From Candidatus Zhuqueibacterota bacterium (lineage in GTDB: Bacteria; Zhuqueibacterota; Zhuqueibacteria; Oceanimicrobiales; Oceanimicrobiaceae): a DNA stretch of 49,584 nt. Every line of letters starts with the position of its first letter. Position 1 is the first letter of the stretch. Positions 1 to 7,321 of the stretch are shown here, in pieces. The position numbers and the translations under genes are program-made. The stretch covers positions 1 to 49,584 of the forward strand of contig JAJDAG010000189.1 in assembly GCA_029262005.1 (NCBI GenBank). Reading direction: 5' to 3'. A model generated the notes under the pieces. That model saw only the letters and a program-made list of their open reading frames with translations, was not told the DNA's origin and searched no databases.

Positions 1-28
1 CAATGAATCAATCGATAAAACTGAAGCT

Positions 29-35
29 GTTGAAC
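29..35 (+). other. Possible integron R' core site (cassette boundary)
   Basis: The heptamer GTTGAAC matches the integrase crossover consensus GTTRRRY exactly. If it closes the attC of a preceding cassette, the TIR gene cassette would start here. The matching R''-L'' half would lie before the window, so the palindrome cannot be tested. A seven-base match alone is weak; it is listed only because clearer attC-like palindromes follow at 1141-1269 and 3045-3121. Confidence 0.2.
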
Positions 36-43
36 CGAAAAAC

Positions 44-143
44 GGTGGAGTGGGACTCCACCAGCATGGCTGTCTATTTGACAAAAACCGCCTTAGGAAA
101 ATTGTCTAAGTATAGACATTTTTTTGTTTACATTTAGACAATT
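44..143. promoter_or_regulatory. Cluster of inverted repeats upstream of the TIR gene
   Basis: Three inverted repeats sit in the 215 bases before the TIR gene. A perfect 8-bp stem (44-51 with 55-62, loop GGG) is GC-rich. A perfect 10-bp repeat, AATTGTCTAA at 100-109, is mirrored by TTAGACAATT at 134-143. A nested repeat GTCTA (104-108) pairs with TAGAC (113-117). Symmetric pairs spaced like this are typical of operators for dimeric repressors, but no promoter can be placed with confidence. A hairpin function in the transcript is equally possible. Confidence 0.35.
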
Positions 144-216
144 GAAAATGATGAGCAAACGGGTCAGTAATAAGTTAGCTCTAACGCAATGTAAGTGCCT
201 CAAAGGAAAATAATAG

Positions 217-1125
217 ATGACAAAAACGGATTTGGACTTTGCTCTATCATATGCGGGAGAAGATTCGGGAATTGCAGAGGAGATCTCGCAACGACTTAGT
301 GAATTAGGGTTTTCAATCTTTTTTGCGGAAGCGCAACGTCACCTTTTGGTAGGCCTCGACGGTGAGAAGCTTTTCGAAGAACTGTTCTCAAAGTCGAAAC
401 AAGTGATAGTTTTCATTTCAAAGAACTACAAACGTAAAGAATGGACAAGGCTTGAATGGGATATTATTAAAGAGCGGGAACTCACCAATCGATTTATTCC
501 AATTCGAATCGATGACACAAAAATCATGGGCTTACCCTCCAACATTTTTTATATTCGTTTTTCCGGCAAAAATTATGATGAAATTACTCGTGCTTGCGTG
601 ACCAGACTTATACAATACGAAAGAGATCAGGGTATTGAAAGGCCGAATGAGTTCGAACAGATGCTAAGTGCCATACAAAACGAAAGTAAAGGTGCTCTGG
701 CGAAAGCTTTTCAACTTGTCAATGACCAAAGAAAACGTGATCCTCTTGGCGATTGCGCCCTTCCGAACGAAGATTACGAGCCGTGCTACGAAATTATTAA
801 CACTGAATTGCTGAACTTTTCAGTGGTGAAACGCCGAGCAGTCAAAATTCTTGTTCCTCCGAGACTATCACAAGACGAGCTTCGTTTTAACTTGCAGCAC
901 TGCGCAGCGTTGCAATTTAATGCCTTCAAGCCTGATGCCATTTCAGTTTTAGCGTACAGTAAGAATCCAGATGGGGTTAATGTAAATGGAGCTTTCACAG
1001 CAGGAAAGGTAGATTTCGCTCCATTTGGTCAATGGGGAAAGGCCCAAGATGGCGTAGCTTACAATATTCCTGTAAAGGAATACGATTACTCAGTGAAATT
1101 CGCGCCAGATTACTTTGTCAAATAA
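217..1125 (+). CDS. TIR-domain protein with an uncharacterised C-terminal domain
   Basis: A 302-residue protein with no signal peptide. Residues 5-135 form a TIR domain: the opening ALSYAGEDSGIAEEI strand-helix, then VIVFISKNY and W76-TRL-E80-W. Glu80 falls where NAD+-cleaving TIR domains carry their catalytic glutamate, so NADase activity is plausible. Residues 190-302 form a second domain that ends in a pattern of the type AFTAGKV-FAPFGQW. I have seen similar stretches at the ends of small uncharacterised proteins but cannot name the family with certainty. Bacterial TIR proteins often act in anti-phage abortive infection by depleting NAD+. No ThsA, Argonaute, CBASS cyclase or other partner gene is adjacent, so this may be a stand-alone effector with its own sensor domain. 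ATG 217 is the only sensible start. The gene appears to occupy a cassette ended by the attC-like site at 1141-1269. Confidence 0.85.
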   Translation: MTKTDLDFALSYAGEDSGIAEEISQRLSELGFSIFFAEAQRHLLVGLDGEKLFEELFSKSKQVIVFISKNYKRKEWTRLEWDIIKERELTNRFIPIRIDDTKIMGLPSNIFYIRFSGKNYDEITRACVTRLIQYERDQGIERPNEFEQMLSAIQNESKGALAKAFQLVNDQRKRDPLGDCALPNEDYEPCYEIINTELLNFSVVKRRAVKILVPPRLSQDELRFNLQHCAALQFNAFKPDAISVLAYSKNPDGVNVNGAFTAGKVDFAPFGQWGKAQDGVAYNIPVKEYDYSVKFAPDYFVK

Positions 1126-1140
1126 AACATTCGAGTTTGG

Positions 1141-1269
1141 AGCTAACAATTCATTCACCTAACAAAAGGACGCCGTTTTTTTTAGTTAACTCGTGCTCCT
1201 TCAAAGCCTCACTTGAGATTCGAAGTTGAGTGAAATCAATCCCTTTTGCAGGTGATGATCACGTTAAAA
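1141..1269 (+). other. attC-like integron recombination site
   Basis: A long imperfect palindrome follows the TIR gene. TAAC (1144-1147) pairs with GTTA (1263-1266). Each is separated by exactly 7 unpaired bases (1148-1154 and 1256-1262) from a second paired block, TCACCT (1155-1160) with AGGTGA (1250-1255). After an asymmetric AA/C bulge, CAAAAGG (1163-1169) pairs with CCTTTTG (1242-1248). This reproduces the attC plan: R box, unpaired central spacer, L box with extrahelical bases, and a variable terminal loop (here about 72 nt). The left half, GCTAACAATTCATTCACC, also resembles classical cassette attC left arms, and GGACGCCG follows. The right core GTTAAAA deviates from GTTRRRY only in the last base. 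Confidence 0.6.
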
Positions 1270-1342
1270 ATACTTCAAGGGTCTTGGAAAAAATGTCGTG
1301 CTCGTCTCTTTGCCAGAAATCAGTACATAGTCTCTATTGCGA

Positions 1343-2074
1343 ATGAATAGTTCTCTGAAAACAGCAATTCCAATTCTCGTAAGCACCCTTTTCTTGAGTT
1401 GTGTTGAAGTTGACAGGCATGCCGAAGGCCCGAGCGAAGAAGTTATCAATGACAGCACGGCCATTTTCACTCTTGCACGGCAAGATATTGAAAAGACACA
1501 CAATGCATCGTTTGACATTGAAAAAGCTAGGCTTCCCCAAAACAGCTACGTCGTAGACACAACGCACTCGTCGATTCAATTTAGAGTAAGACACTGGGGC
1601 ATCTACGATATCATCGGTCGCCTCGAAAGTTATGAGGTTGTGGCCTACAGCGATAAAGATGACTTTGCGGACATGGTTGTCGAAGCCCGGCTTAGGCCGG
1701 CAAGTATCAACATGCCAAATATGGAAATGGCAAATAACCTGAAAGGAACAGGTTTAGGATTTTTTGAAGTAAATGAGCATCCTGAGATTCTCTTCAAAAG
1801 CACGAAGGTGAGCATGATTTCGGACAGCGTTTATCATTTGATAGGGAATATGACCGTTAAAGACATCACTCAGGAAGTTACGTTTGAAGTAAAATTTAAT
1901 GGATTTACGCACCCACCATCGAAGACGATTCCTGGTTTCACTATGAATGGCACCATCAACAGACTTGATTTCAATCTTGGGGGTACGGATCTGTTGCCAG
2001 GGAATGGGTTGCCAATGATCGGTGAAGAAGTCCATATTACAAGTAACTTAAGACTCATTCGCAACTACGATTGA
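1343..2074 (+). CDS. YceI-like lipoprotein
   Basis: A 243-residue protein starting at ATG 1343; a TTG six bases earlier is less likely. The N-terminus is a lipoprotein signal with the lipobox LFLSC, so the mature protein starts at about Cys20 and is membrane-anchored in the periplasm. Residues about 70-242 match the YceI lipocalin-like barrel: the signature strands DTTHSSIQFRVRHWGIYDIIG, the GTGLGFFEVNEHPEILFKS block and the GNMTVKDITQEVTFEVKF strand pair. YceI-family proteins bind isoprenoid or other amphiphilic ligands in an extended barrel; the ligand here cannot be told. The gene lies between two attC-like regions and may be carried as a cassette gene, which would be unusual cargo for this family. 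No strong ribosome binding site is visible. Confidence 0.85.
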   Translation: MNSSLKTAIPILVSTLFLSCVEVDRHAEGPSEEVINDSTAIFTLARQDIEKTHNASFDIEKARLPQNSYVVDTTHSSIQFRVRHWGIYDIIGRLESYEVVAYSDKDDFADMVVEARLRPASINMPNMEMANNLKGTGLGFFEVNEHPEILFKSTKVSMISDSVYHLIGNMTVKDITQEVTFEVKFNGFTHPPSKTIPGFTMNGTINRLDFNLGGTDLLPGNGLPMIGEEVHITSNLRLIRNYD

Positions 2075-2399
2075 CAAAATACATTTTGCCCGAGAATCGA
2101 AGCTAAGCCATTGAGAGTTGAATCAGCAACGGAGGGAGAGAGAAAGGGGACTCAAAGCAGAGAAGAGTTCGTCCTGCAACTGACAAGTAGCCGATGCAAA
2201 TAACAGTTGTCGCTAACAATCGGAGGAGGAGCAATCCACAAATTTCGCTCGCCCTGGGATTCCTCACAGGCCGAGCGAAGTTGGCTGGTGCGACTGAGCA
2301 TAAAGTTATATTGTAGATCAGATAGTTCAGCTCTGCGTTTTCATAGAAAGCGTACTTGCTAAAACGGCTGTGTTAATCTTGCAATTTGGAGATACTCTG
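2075..2399. other. Gene-free stretch with a palindromic element
   Basis: This 325-base gap holds no convincing ORF. Its main content is the GC-rich hairpin at 2244-2279, a copy of a dispersed repeat (see separate entry), nested in a looser palindrome. In that palindrome ATAAC (2200-2204) pairs with GTTAT (2305-2309) and GTCGC (2209-2213) with GCGAC (2290-2294). The outer pairs could be a decayed attC with the hairpin as its terminal structure, but the spacers are unequal (4 and 10 bases). This call is therefore much weaker than the sites at 1141 and 3045. Confidence 0.4.
2244..2279. repeat. Dispersed palindromic repeat, copy A
   Basis: TTCGCTCG (2244-2251) pairs perfectly with CGAGCGAA (2272-2279). 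After one C/C mismatch, CCTG (2253-2256) pairs with CAGG (2267-2270), leaving a 10-base loop. The 28 bases at 2246-2273 match 48971-48998 at 25 positions, including the loop sequence TTCCTC. The two copies lie 46.7 kb apart in intergenic DNA, suggesting a REP-like dispersed element. Confidence 0.6.
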
Positions 2400-3005
2400 G
2401 TGTTAACATTCCGATGTACGAAAAAAGCTCGTGATTACTTTCAGATCAATCCTCAGGAAATCAATGAATCCTCAACCGCGATTTTAAACGAATGGTATCT
2501 CAATATCGCCCCTACAGTTTTGGGTAACTTCTTGCTCTTCGTAGATGCTCCGACCAAGCTAACCGTTGTTGTGCCTTGCGACGCGATAACCGATGTGGGG
2601 GCTGCTTTTTGTAGAAGTGCAATCGCGTTGTATGAGAGACTTGAGTTTCCAGACGAACTTATCTCAGATGAAGCGCAACAAATTGTTACAGCTATCTATA
2701 CGAAGACCAAAAGCAGGAGTGTTCTCGGTTGTATGAATGATATTGCTTATCACGTTCAGTTCTGGGCGGAGACGGCACTTGATATTGGAACAACTATCGA
2801 AGCATTGGAGGAAAGCCTTAGTCTGGTGTTGCATGGCCCGGCCCCTTACAAATATCCGCTCGAGACGGTTTGGTCACAGATAGCAGAGCGGTATCCTACT
2901 TATGATAACAAAGTAAAAGTAGAGCGCGTCACGAAACGTGTTTGGTCTGAGAAAGAAAAAATCAAGCCTTTCTTTGAAGATCTTTCGGATGATTACGGCG
3001 AATGA
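2400..3005 (+). CDS. DUF6933-like protein of unknown function
   Basis: The start is placed at GTG 2400, preceded by GGAG at 2388-2391 with 8-base spacing, rather than at the in-frame GTG 2370, which has no ribosome binding site. The resulting 201-residue protein begins VLTFRCTKKARDYF. This fits my recollection of the DUF6933 family, which opens with a short strand plus 'RCTxK', then an 'SSTAxLxxWYxN' block, here ESSTAILNEWYLNI. A 'PTKLTVVVPC' strand follows. The family is found across bacteria as small cytoplasmic proteins of unknown role, often in mobile or accessory DNA. Residues 150-201 form a charged tail. There is no signal peptide or membrane segment. It sits directly before the second attC-like site, consistent with cassette cargo. 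Confidence 0.7.
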   Translation: MLTFRCTKKARDYFQINPQEINESSTAILNEWYLNIAPTVLGNFLLFVDAPTKLTVVVPCDAITDVGAAFCRSAIALYERLEFPDELISDEAQQIVTAIYTKTKSRSVLGCMNDIAYHVQFWAETALDIGTTIEALEESLSLVLHGPAPYKYPLETVWSQIAERYPTYDNKVKVERVTKRVWSEKEKIKPFFEDLSDDYGE

Positions 3006-3044
3006 CAGACCGCTGCGCCTACATTTGAAGATAGATACGATAAC

Positions 3045-3121
3045 ATAACAACGTTTACACCGGACGCATACTTTAAATAAATTTTATGTACAAAACGAGC
3101 GCGGCATAGCTGAGCGTTATT
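3045..3121 (+). other. attC-like integron recombination site (second)
   Basis: ATAAC (3045-3049) pairs with GTTAT (3116-3120). After near-equal spacers (10 and 11 bases), CCG (3060-3062) pairs with CGG (3102-3104) and CGC (3065-3067) with GCG (3099-3101), with GA bulged on the left arm only. One-sided extrahelical bases in the L box, next to a GGACGC block, are a hallmark of attC bottom-strand folding. The total length of 77 bases is within the usual attC range. The right core GTTATTT departs from the GTTRRRY consensus. The site separates the DUF6933-like gene from mazEF. Confidence 0.45.
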
Positions 3122-3134
3122 TGAAAAAAAATAC

Positions 3135-3169
3135 TTGTAATTCAACTGTACTGTAGATACATTGTAATT
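3135..3169 (+). promoter_or_regulatory. Candidate mazEF promoter and operator
   Basis: The octamer TTGTAATT occurs twice, at 3135-3142 and at 3162-3169, the second directly abutting the mazE ATG. Between them is a -10-like TAGATA (3154-3159) and an inverted pair TGTA/TACA (3147-3150, 3158-3161). Repeated sites around the promoter are typical of antitoxin autoregulation. No ribosome binding site precedes mazE, and the -10 lies only 10 bases from the start codon, which suggests a leaderless mRNA. The spacing to the left TTGTAA (13 bases) is too short for a normal -35, so the -35 is uncertain. Confidence 0.4.
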
Positions 3170-3427
3170 ATGAAAACAAGAATAATACAAATAGGGAACT
3201 CGCAGGGCATCCGTATCCCTAAGGTCATGCTTGAACAAAGCGGTTTAAGCGAATATGTTGAGATCGATGTTAATAAAGAGCAAATAACCATAAGGCCAGC
3301 GCGGAAAATACGTGACGGATGGTTTGAAGAGTTCAAAAAGATGGCTGCAGCAGGCGATGCTCAACTTCTGGATGAAGAAAATTTGGGCACACAAAGTAGC
3401 TGGGACGACACAGAGTGGACTTGGTAG
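3170..3427 (+). CDS. mazE: MazE-like antitoxin (SpoVT/AbrB fold)
   Basis: An 85-residue protein with an N-terminal AbrB/MazE swapped-hairpin DNA-binding domain, TRIIQIGNSQGIRIPKVML followed by YVEIDVNKEQITIRP (residues 3-45). The acidic, tryptophan-rich tail (residues 50-85, ending in WDDTEWTW) is the type of flexible segment that plugs the toxin's RNA-binding groove. The stop codon is directly followed by the toxin ATG with no spacer, so translation is probably coupled. The product should neutralise the downstream MazF and repress the shared promoter through the repeats at 3135-3169. Confidence 0.9.
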   Translation: MKTRIIQIGNSQGIRIPKVMLEQSGLSEYVEIDVNKEQITIRPARKIRDGWFEEFKKMAAAGDAQLLDEENLGTQSSWDDTEWTW

Positions 3428-3751
3428 ATGGCAGTCAATCGGTTTGATATCTATCTGGTTAACCTTGACCCGACACAGGGAAAGGAAATTAAGAAAACAC
3501 GTCCATGCCTGGTGATTTCGCCCGACGAAATGAACCATTTCATTTCAACGGTTATCATTGCGCCTATGACCACGAAAGGACGTAACTATCCAACAAGGAT
3601 TTCTTGTAAATTTCAGGGCAAGGCAAGACAAGTCGTACTCGACCAAATTCGTACAGTTGACAAAAGTCGCCTGGTTCGGAGATTAGGAAAGATTAGCCTG
3701 AAAACTAAAATGCGCGTAATTTTGGTGCTTAACGAAATGTTTGCTCTTTAG
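3428..3751 (+). CDS. mazF: MazF/PemK-family endoribonuclease toxin
   Basis: A 107-residue protein of normal family length. The order of motifs is canonical: RFDIYLVNLDPTQGKEIKKTRP with Arg25 of the catalytic region, LVISPDEMN, then VIIAPMTTKGRNYPTRI with Thr48 near the active site, and VVLDQIRTVDKSRL. MazF toxins cut single-stranded RNA at short sequence motifs and halt growth when the antitoxin decays. The ATG begins immediately after the mazE stop codon. The pair follows an attC-like palindrome; toxin-antitoxin modules are common stabilising cargo in integron arrays, which would explain a promoter carried inside the cassette. Confidence 0.92.
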   Translation: MAVNRFDIYLVNLDPTQGKEIKKTRPCLVISPDEMNHFISTVIIAPMTTKGRNYPTRISCKFQGKARQVVLDQIRTVDKSRLVRRLGKISLKTKMRVILVLNEMFAL

Positions 3752-3925
3752 TTGAAAGGGCGCACTTGAAGCTAAAAACTGTGAATTTGTGAATGACACA
3801 CCTTTGATACCTCTTCCAGGAACTACAACGATTCGGCAATCGCATTCACCAGCACAGCTTTAAATAACCTAAATTTCGCCAGAATTTAAACATCCCTTTG
3901 AGCCGGGCTCGCGGCACTCACAACA

Positions 3926-4438
3926 ATGCCACGTCAAATAACAATTGAAGATGCCAATCAAGTTGCGCGTCTGGCTGCGCAAGAAATCGAAGTCTGGTTG
4001 CGAGATTTTAAAGAAACCATCGATGTTGTGAACGTTGAAAATAAGCCTGAATATCAGGCCAAAGATATTGACTTGCTCTGGACAACAAACAAGCGTACTT
4101 TTAAAATTGAAATTAAAGGCGATCGCTGGCATAAGACAGGCAACTTTTTTTTTGAAACTCACAGTAATAAAGAGCGGGGCACACCTGGCTGTTTTATGTA
4201 TACGGAAGCAGATTATGTATTTTACTATTTTATTGAGCCGGGCAAACTGTATTGTTTGCCCATGCCTGCCACCAGAGAATGGTTTGTTCTACATAAAAAT
4301 AAATTCAGTGAGCGTGAAACAACAACCCCGGTCTCAGGCGGTATTTACACTACTGTCGGGAGATTGGTGCCCATTTCGAAAGTTTTGCAGCAAGTAAAAG
4401 GGGTGCGAACTGCGGAATTGAAAAGTTTAACATCTTAA
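3926..4438 (+). CDS. PD-(D/E)XK-like nuclease-fold protein
   Basis: A 170-residue soluble protein that I do not recognise as a named family. Residues 48-75 carry a likely PD-(D/E)XK active site: DIDLLWTTNKRTFKIEIKGDRW, i.e. Asp on the first strand and Glu-Ile-Lys (EIK) on the second. The rest (TGNFFFETHSNKERGTPGCFMYTEADYVFYYF) resembles the core of restriction-like or repair-like endonuclease domains that read the state of DNA ends. No methyltransferase or specificity subunit is nearby, so a classical restriction system is unlikely. No attC-like palindrome is seen in 3752-3925, so it is unclear whether this gene belongs to the cassette region. The next gene starts 16 bases downstream but is of different character. 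Confidence 0.6.
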   Translation: MPRQITIEDANQVARLAAQEIEVWLRDFKETIDVVNVENKPEYQAKDIDLLWTTNKRTFKIEIKGDRWHKTGNFFFETHSNKERGTPGCFMYTEADYVFYYFIEPGKLYCLPMPATREWFVLHKNKFSERETTTPVSGGIYTTVGRLVPISKVLQQVKGVRTAELKSLTS

Positions 4439-4454
4439 TTAAAGGAGCGTGGAG

Positions 4455-6371
4455 ATGAGAAAAGCAATTGGTTTGATGTTTGGTGTTTTGGTTTTGTTTG
4501 TCGGTTGCCAAAAGAGCGATTACAAAGAGGTACAGCAATACACCATTGAGCAGTTTATGAATACGACAACGATTTTCGGTAGCGCCTTTTCAGCAGACGA
4601 GCAGAATATTTTGTTTTCAAGCAACCAGAGCGGTGTGTTCAATGCATACACAGTGCCTGTTGCCGGTGGTGAGGTAACGCAGCTCACTCATTCGGACGGT
4701 GATGCGGTTTTTGCTATTTCATTTTTTCCAAATGATGGGCGCATCTTGTTCAGGGGCGATAAAGGCGGGAATGAAATCTGGCATATTTATCTCCGCAATG
4801 AAGATGGCAGCATCAGTGATTTAACACCGGACGAAAATGCCCGGGCTGTGTTTTACGGTTGGAACCGGGACAAAAAGAGTTTCTACTTCGGCTCAAATAA
4901 GCTGAATCCAAAATTTATGGATGTTTATGAGATGAATGTGGAGACGTTTGATGCGGAACTCATTTACCAAAATCAGCAAGGGTTAAATTTCAGTGATATT
5001 TCAAATGACCGAAACTACATTGCTTTCAGCAAAACCATTACGACGAATAATTCTGAGATGTACCTTTATGACACTCGGTCGCGCGAGTTAAAAAATCTTA
5101 TTCCTCATGATGAAGACATCAGTTTGAACCCTCTGGGTTTCAGTAATGATTCAGGCAGTCTCCTTTTTCTGACCGACGAAAATGACGAATTCCAGTATCT
5201 TATGAAGTTCCAGCTTGAATCAGGAGAAAGCGAACTGGTAGAAAAAGCGGACTGGGATATCATGTACGGCGCATTGTCTTACAACGAAAAATTTCGTGTA
5301 GTCGGCATTAATAATGATGCTCGCACCGAAATCAAGATCGTAAACACCGAAACCGGATATCCAGTGCGCATTGACAACTTGCCGGATGGAGACCTCACAT
5401 CAGTTAATATTTCTGAAAGTGAAAAACTGATGACTTTTTACCTGAGCGGCTCCAGGTTTCCTCGCAACCTTTATGTTTTCGATTTTGAAACCGGAGAATC
5501 GCGTAAGTTGACAGATTCTCTCAACCCGGAAATCAAGGGCGATGATTTAGTTGATGCTACGGTAATAAGATATAAATCTTTTGATGATTTGGAGATTCCA
5601 GCCATCCTTTATAAGCCGCACCAAATTAAACCTGGCGAAAAGGCACCGGCCCTGGTCTGGGTGCACGGTGGTCCGGGTGGTCAGTCACGAATCGGCTATG
5701 TCGATGTTATCCAATACCTGGTGAATCATGGTTACGTTGTGTTGGCAGTTAACAATCGCGGCAGTTCCGGCTATGGCAAAGCCTTTTTCGCACTGGATGA
5801 CCAGAAGCATGGTGAGGATGATTTGCTTGATTGTGTCAAGGCCAAGGACTTCCTGACCGCAACAGGATATGTGGATGAAAACAAGATCGGTATTATCGGT
5901 GGTAGCTACGGCGGTTACATGGTGCTGGCGGCGCTGACTTATCAGCCGCAAGCATTTGATGTGGGTGTTGATATTTTTGGTGTAGCGAATTGGGTGCGTA
6001 CGTTGCAGAGTATTCCTCCATGGTGGGAGGCATTTCGGTTGGCGCTGTACAAAGAAATGGGCAATCCCGAAACAGACCTGGAATATCTGAAGAGAATTTC
6101 GCCTTTATTTCATGCGGAAAATATTGTTAAACCACTTATTGTTTTGCAAGGCGCCAATGACCCGCGTGTGCTGAAGGTGGAATCCGATGAAATTGTTGAA
6201 GCGGTGAGAAAAAATGAAGTGCCTGTTGAGTACGTTGTTTTTGACGACGAGGGCCATGGTTTTCGAAAGAATGAAAACAAAGTTCGCGGCTATAAGGCCA
6301 TTCTCGAATTTCTCAATGAACATCTGAAAGGACAGGATGGTGCACCGGCGATGTCCAGCAAAAGTGAATAA
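4455..6371 (+). CDS. S9-family prolyl oligopeptidase-like lipoprotein
   Basis: The start is ATG 4455, with GGAG at 4444-4447 seven bases upstream; an in-frame GTG at 4449 is less likely. The 638-residue protein begins with a lipoprotein signal (LFVGC, Cys18), so it is anchored in the cell envelope. Residues about 35-355 are a seven-bladed-propeller-like region with TolB/DPP-type repeats. Residues about 370-630 are an alpha/beta hydrolase of the S9 type: WVHGGPGGQSR oxyanion region, NNRGSSGYG, nucleophile Ser484 in GGSYGGY, Asp569 in NDPR and His601 in EGHGF. The catalytic triad is therefore complete. The family removes dipeptides or cuts after proline in small peptides. The signal and lipobox suggest a role in periplasmic or surface peptide scavenging. 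Confidence 0.93.
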   Translation: MRKAIGLMFGVLVLFVGCQKSDYKEVQQYTIEQFMNTTTIFGSAFSADEQNILFSSNQSGVFNAYTVPVAGGEVTQLTHSDGDAVFAISFFPNDGRILFRGDKGGNEIWHIYLRNEDGSISDLTPDENARAVFYGWNRDKKSFYFGSNKLNPKFMDVYEMNVETFDAELIYQNQQGLNFSDISNDRNYIAFSKTITTNNSEMYLYDTRSRELKNLIPHDEDISLNPLGFSNDSGSLLFLTDENDEFQYLMKFQLESGESELVEKADWDIMYGALSYNEKFRVVGINNDARTEIKIVNTETGYPVRIDNLPDGDLTSVNISESEKLMTFYLSGSRFPRNLYVFDFETGESRKLTDSLNPEIKGDDLVDATVIRYKSFDDLEIPAILYKPHQIKPGEKAPALVWVHGGPGGQSRIGYVDVIQYLVNHGYVVLAVNNRGSSGYGKAFFALDDQKHGEDDLLDCVKAKDFLTATGYVDENKIGIIGGSYGGYMVLAALTYQPQAFDVGVDIFGVANWVRTLQSIPPWWEAFRLALYKEMGNPETDLEYLKRISPLFHAENIVKPLIVLQGANDPRVLKVESDEIVEAVRKNEVPVEYVVFDDEGHGFRKNENKVRGYKAILEFLNEHLKGQDGAPAMSSKSE

Positions 6372-6393
6372 CAGTTTGTGATTTCATAGAAAA

Positions 6394-6428
6394 GGCTCAA
6401 ACACAGCGCGTGTTTGAGCCTTTTTTTT
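6394..6428 (+). terminator. Intrinsic terminator between convergent genes
   Basis: An 11-bp perfect stem, GGCTCAAACAC (6394-6404) with GTGTTTGAGCC (6410-6420), has a 5-base loop and is followed by eight T residues. It ends the S9 peptidase transcript. On the minus strand the same stem is followed by TTTTCT, so it may also stop the convergent SDR operon. Confidence 0.92.
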
Positions 6429-6556
6429 AATGTGTTTTGGATGAATCGTTGCTCAAGCTGCTTGCCAAAAGGCTTGCCAGTGCCAAGCGTTCTGCATCGG
6501 CATCTCCCATTTGATTGCCCGCAGTTGACCTACTGTCTGAGCTTGCAACGTAATTT

Positions 6557-7321
6557 TCAAGCCGGCATGAGGGCCCCATTGTTAATATCAAATGTCTGGC
6601 CGGTGATTGAGGTTTGATTGTCGGCCACGAGAAACTGTATAAGATGGGCGATTTCATCCGGCGTGCTCATTTTTCCAAGTAAAACATCAGACATTGCTCT
6701 TTTGAATACATCTTCATAGGATGAGCCGGTAGCGTCCGCGGAGTGTTGTAACCCTTCTTTGGCCATTTTTGTTTCAACCCATCCGGGGCAGACCGCGTTT
6801 ATCAATATTTTTTCTATAGCAAACTGGACGGCCCAGGAGCGCATCAAACCCAGCAATCCTGATTTTGCAGCGCAGTAGGCTGAGTAGTTTGGTACGCCCA
6901 ATTTTGCTAGAATTGAAGATATTAAAACGATATGCTTGAAGGTTAACCGACTCCGGCGCAGGTAGGGCAAACATTCATTGACGAGTACATAAGTACCTGT
7001 TAAGTTGATGGATAGCACTTCATCCCATCGATCGTTTTTGCCATAAGTGTTCGCGCCGCCAACACCGGCGTTTGCTACTATCCCGTCAAGACTTTCGAGG
7101 CCCGCCTGTTGCAGTCCGGTCGCAATGGCTGCACCATCCCGCACATCAGCCACAATAATGGCGTGACGGTCAGGGTCACTCAGTTCAGCACGGGTGGATT
7201 GTAATGTCTCAACAGTTCTTCCTAATAATAAGATGCTGTGCCCTGCTTCAGACAGTCGTTTTGTGATTGCCGAACCAATGCCGGTGCCTGCCCCGGAAAC
7301 CAAATAGGTTGCCATTTTCAT
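6557..7321 (-). CDS. SDR-family oxidoreductase
   Basis: A 254-residue classical short-chain dehydrogenase/reductase. The Rossmann cofactor motif is SGAGTGIG (residues 9-16), NAG occurs at 84-86, the catalytic Ser is at 135/136 and the YxxxK pair is Tyr149/Lys153, followed by CPGWVETKM. The C-terminus (TGQTFDINNGALMPA) is the usual SDR end with 'G' before the last strand. An arginine in LLLGR after the second strand is compatible with NADP(H), which is an inference. The substrate is unknown; a beta-ketoacyl reductase or hydroxyacyl dehydrogenase activity is possible. The ATG overlaps the stop codon of the upstream phosphoesterase gene by four bases (ATGA), so the two are translationally coupled. 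Confidence 0.9.
   Translation of the reverse strand: MKMATYLVSGAGTGIGSAITKRLSEAGHSILLLGRTVETLQSTRAELSDPDRHAIIVADVRDGAAIATGLQQAGLESLDGIVANAGVGGANTYGKNDRWDEVLSINLTGTYVLVNECLPYLRRSRLTFKHIVLISSILAKLGVPNYSAYCAAKSGLLGLMRSWAVQFAIEKILINAVCPGWVETKMAKEGLQHSADATGSSYEDVFKRAMSDVLLGKMSTPDEIAHLIQFLVADNQTSITGQTFDINNGALMPA

Noticed and set aside
174-185. GTTAGCT followed by CTAAC as an attC or attI junction
   Set aside because: It resembles an R' core, but no matching R''-L'' half lies 50-150 bases upstream; the short palindrome may be chance.
217-1125. Thoeris or CBASS system
   Set aside because: A TIR gene alone is present; no ThsA-like, cyclase or other partner is adjacent.
3752-3925. attC site after mazF
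   Set aside because: No GTT core with paired arms was found here; the small GAGCC/GGCTC palindrome lacks the R and L box plan.
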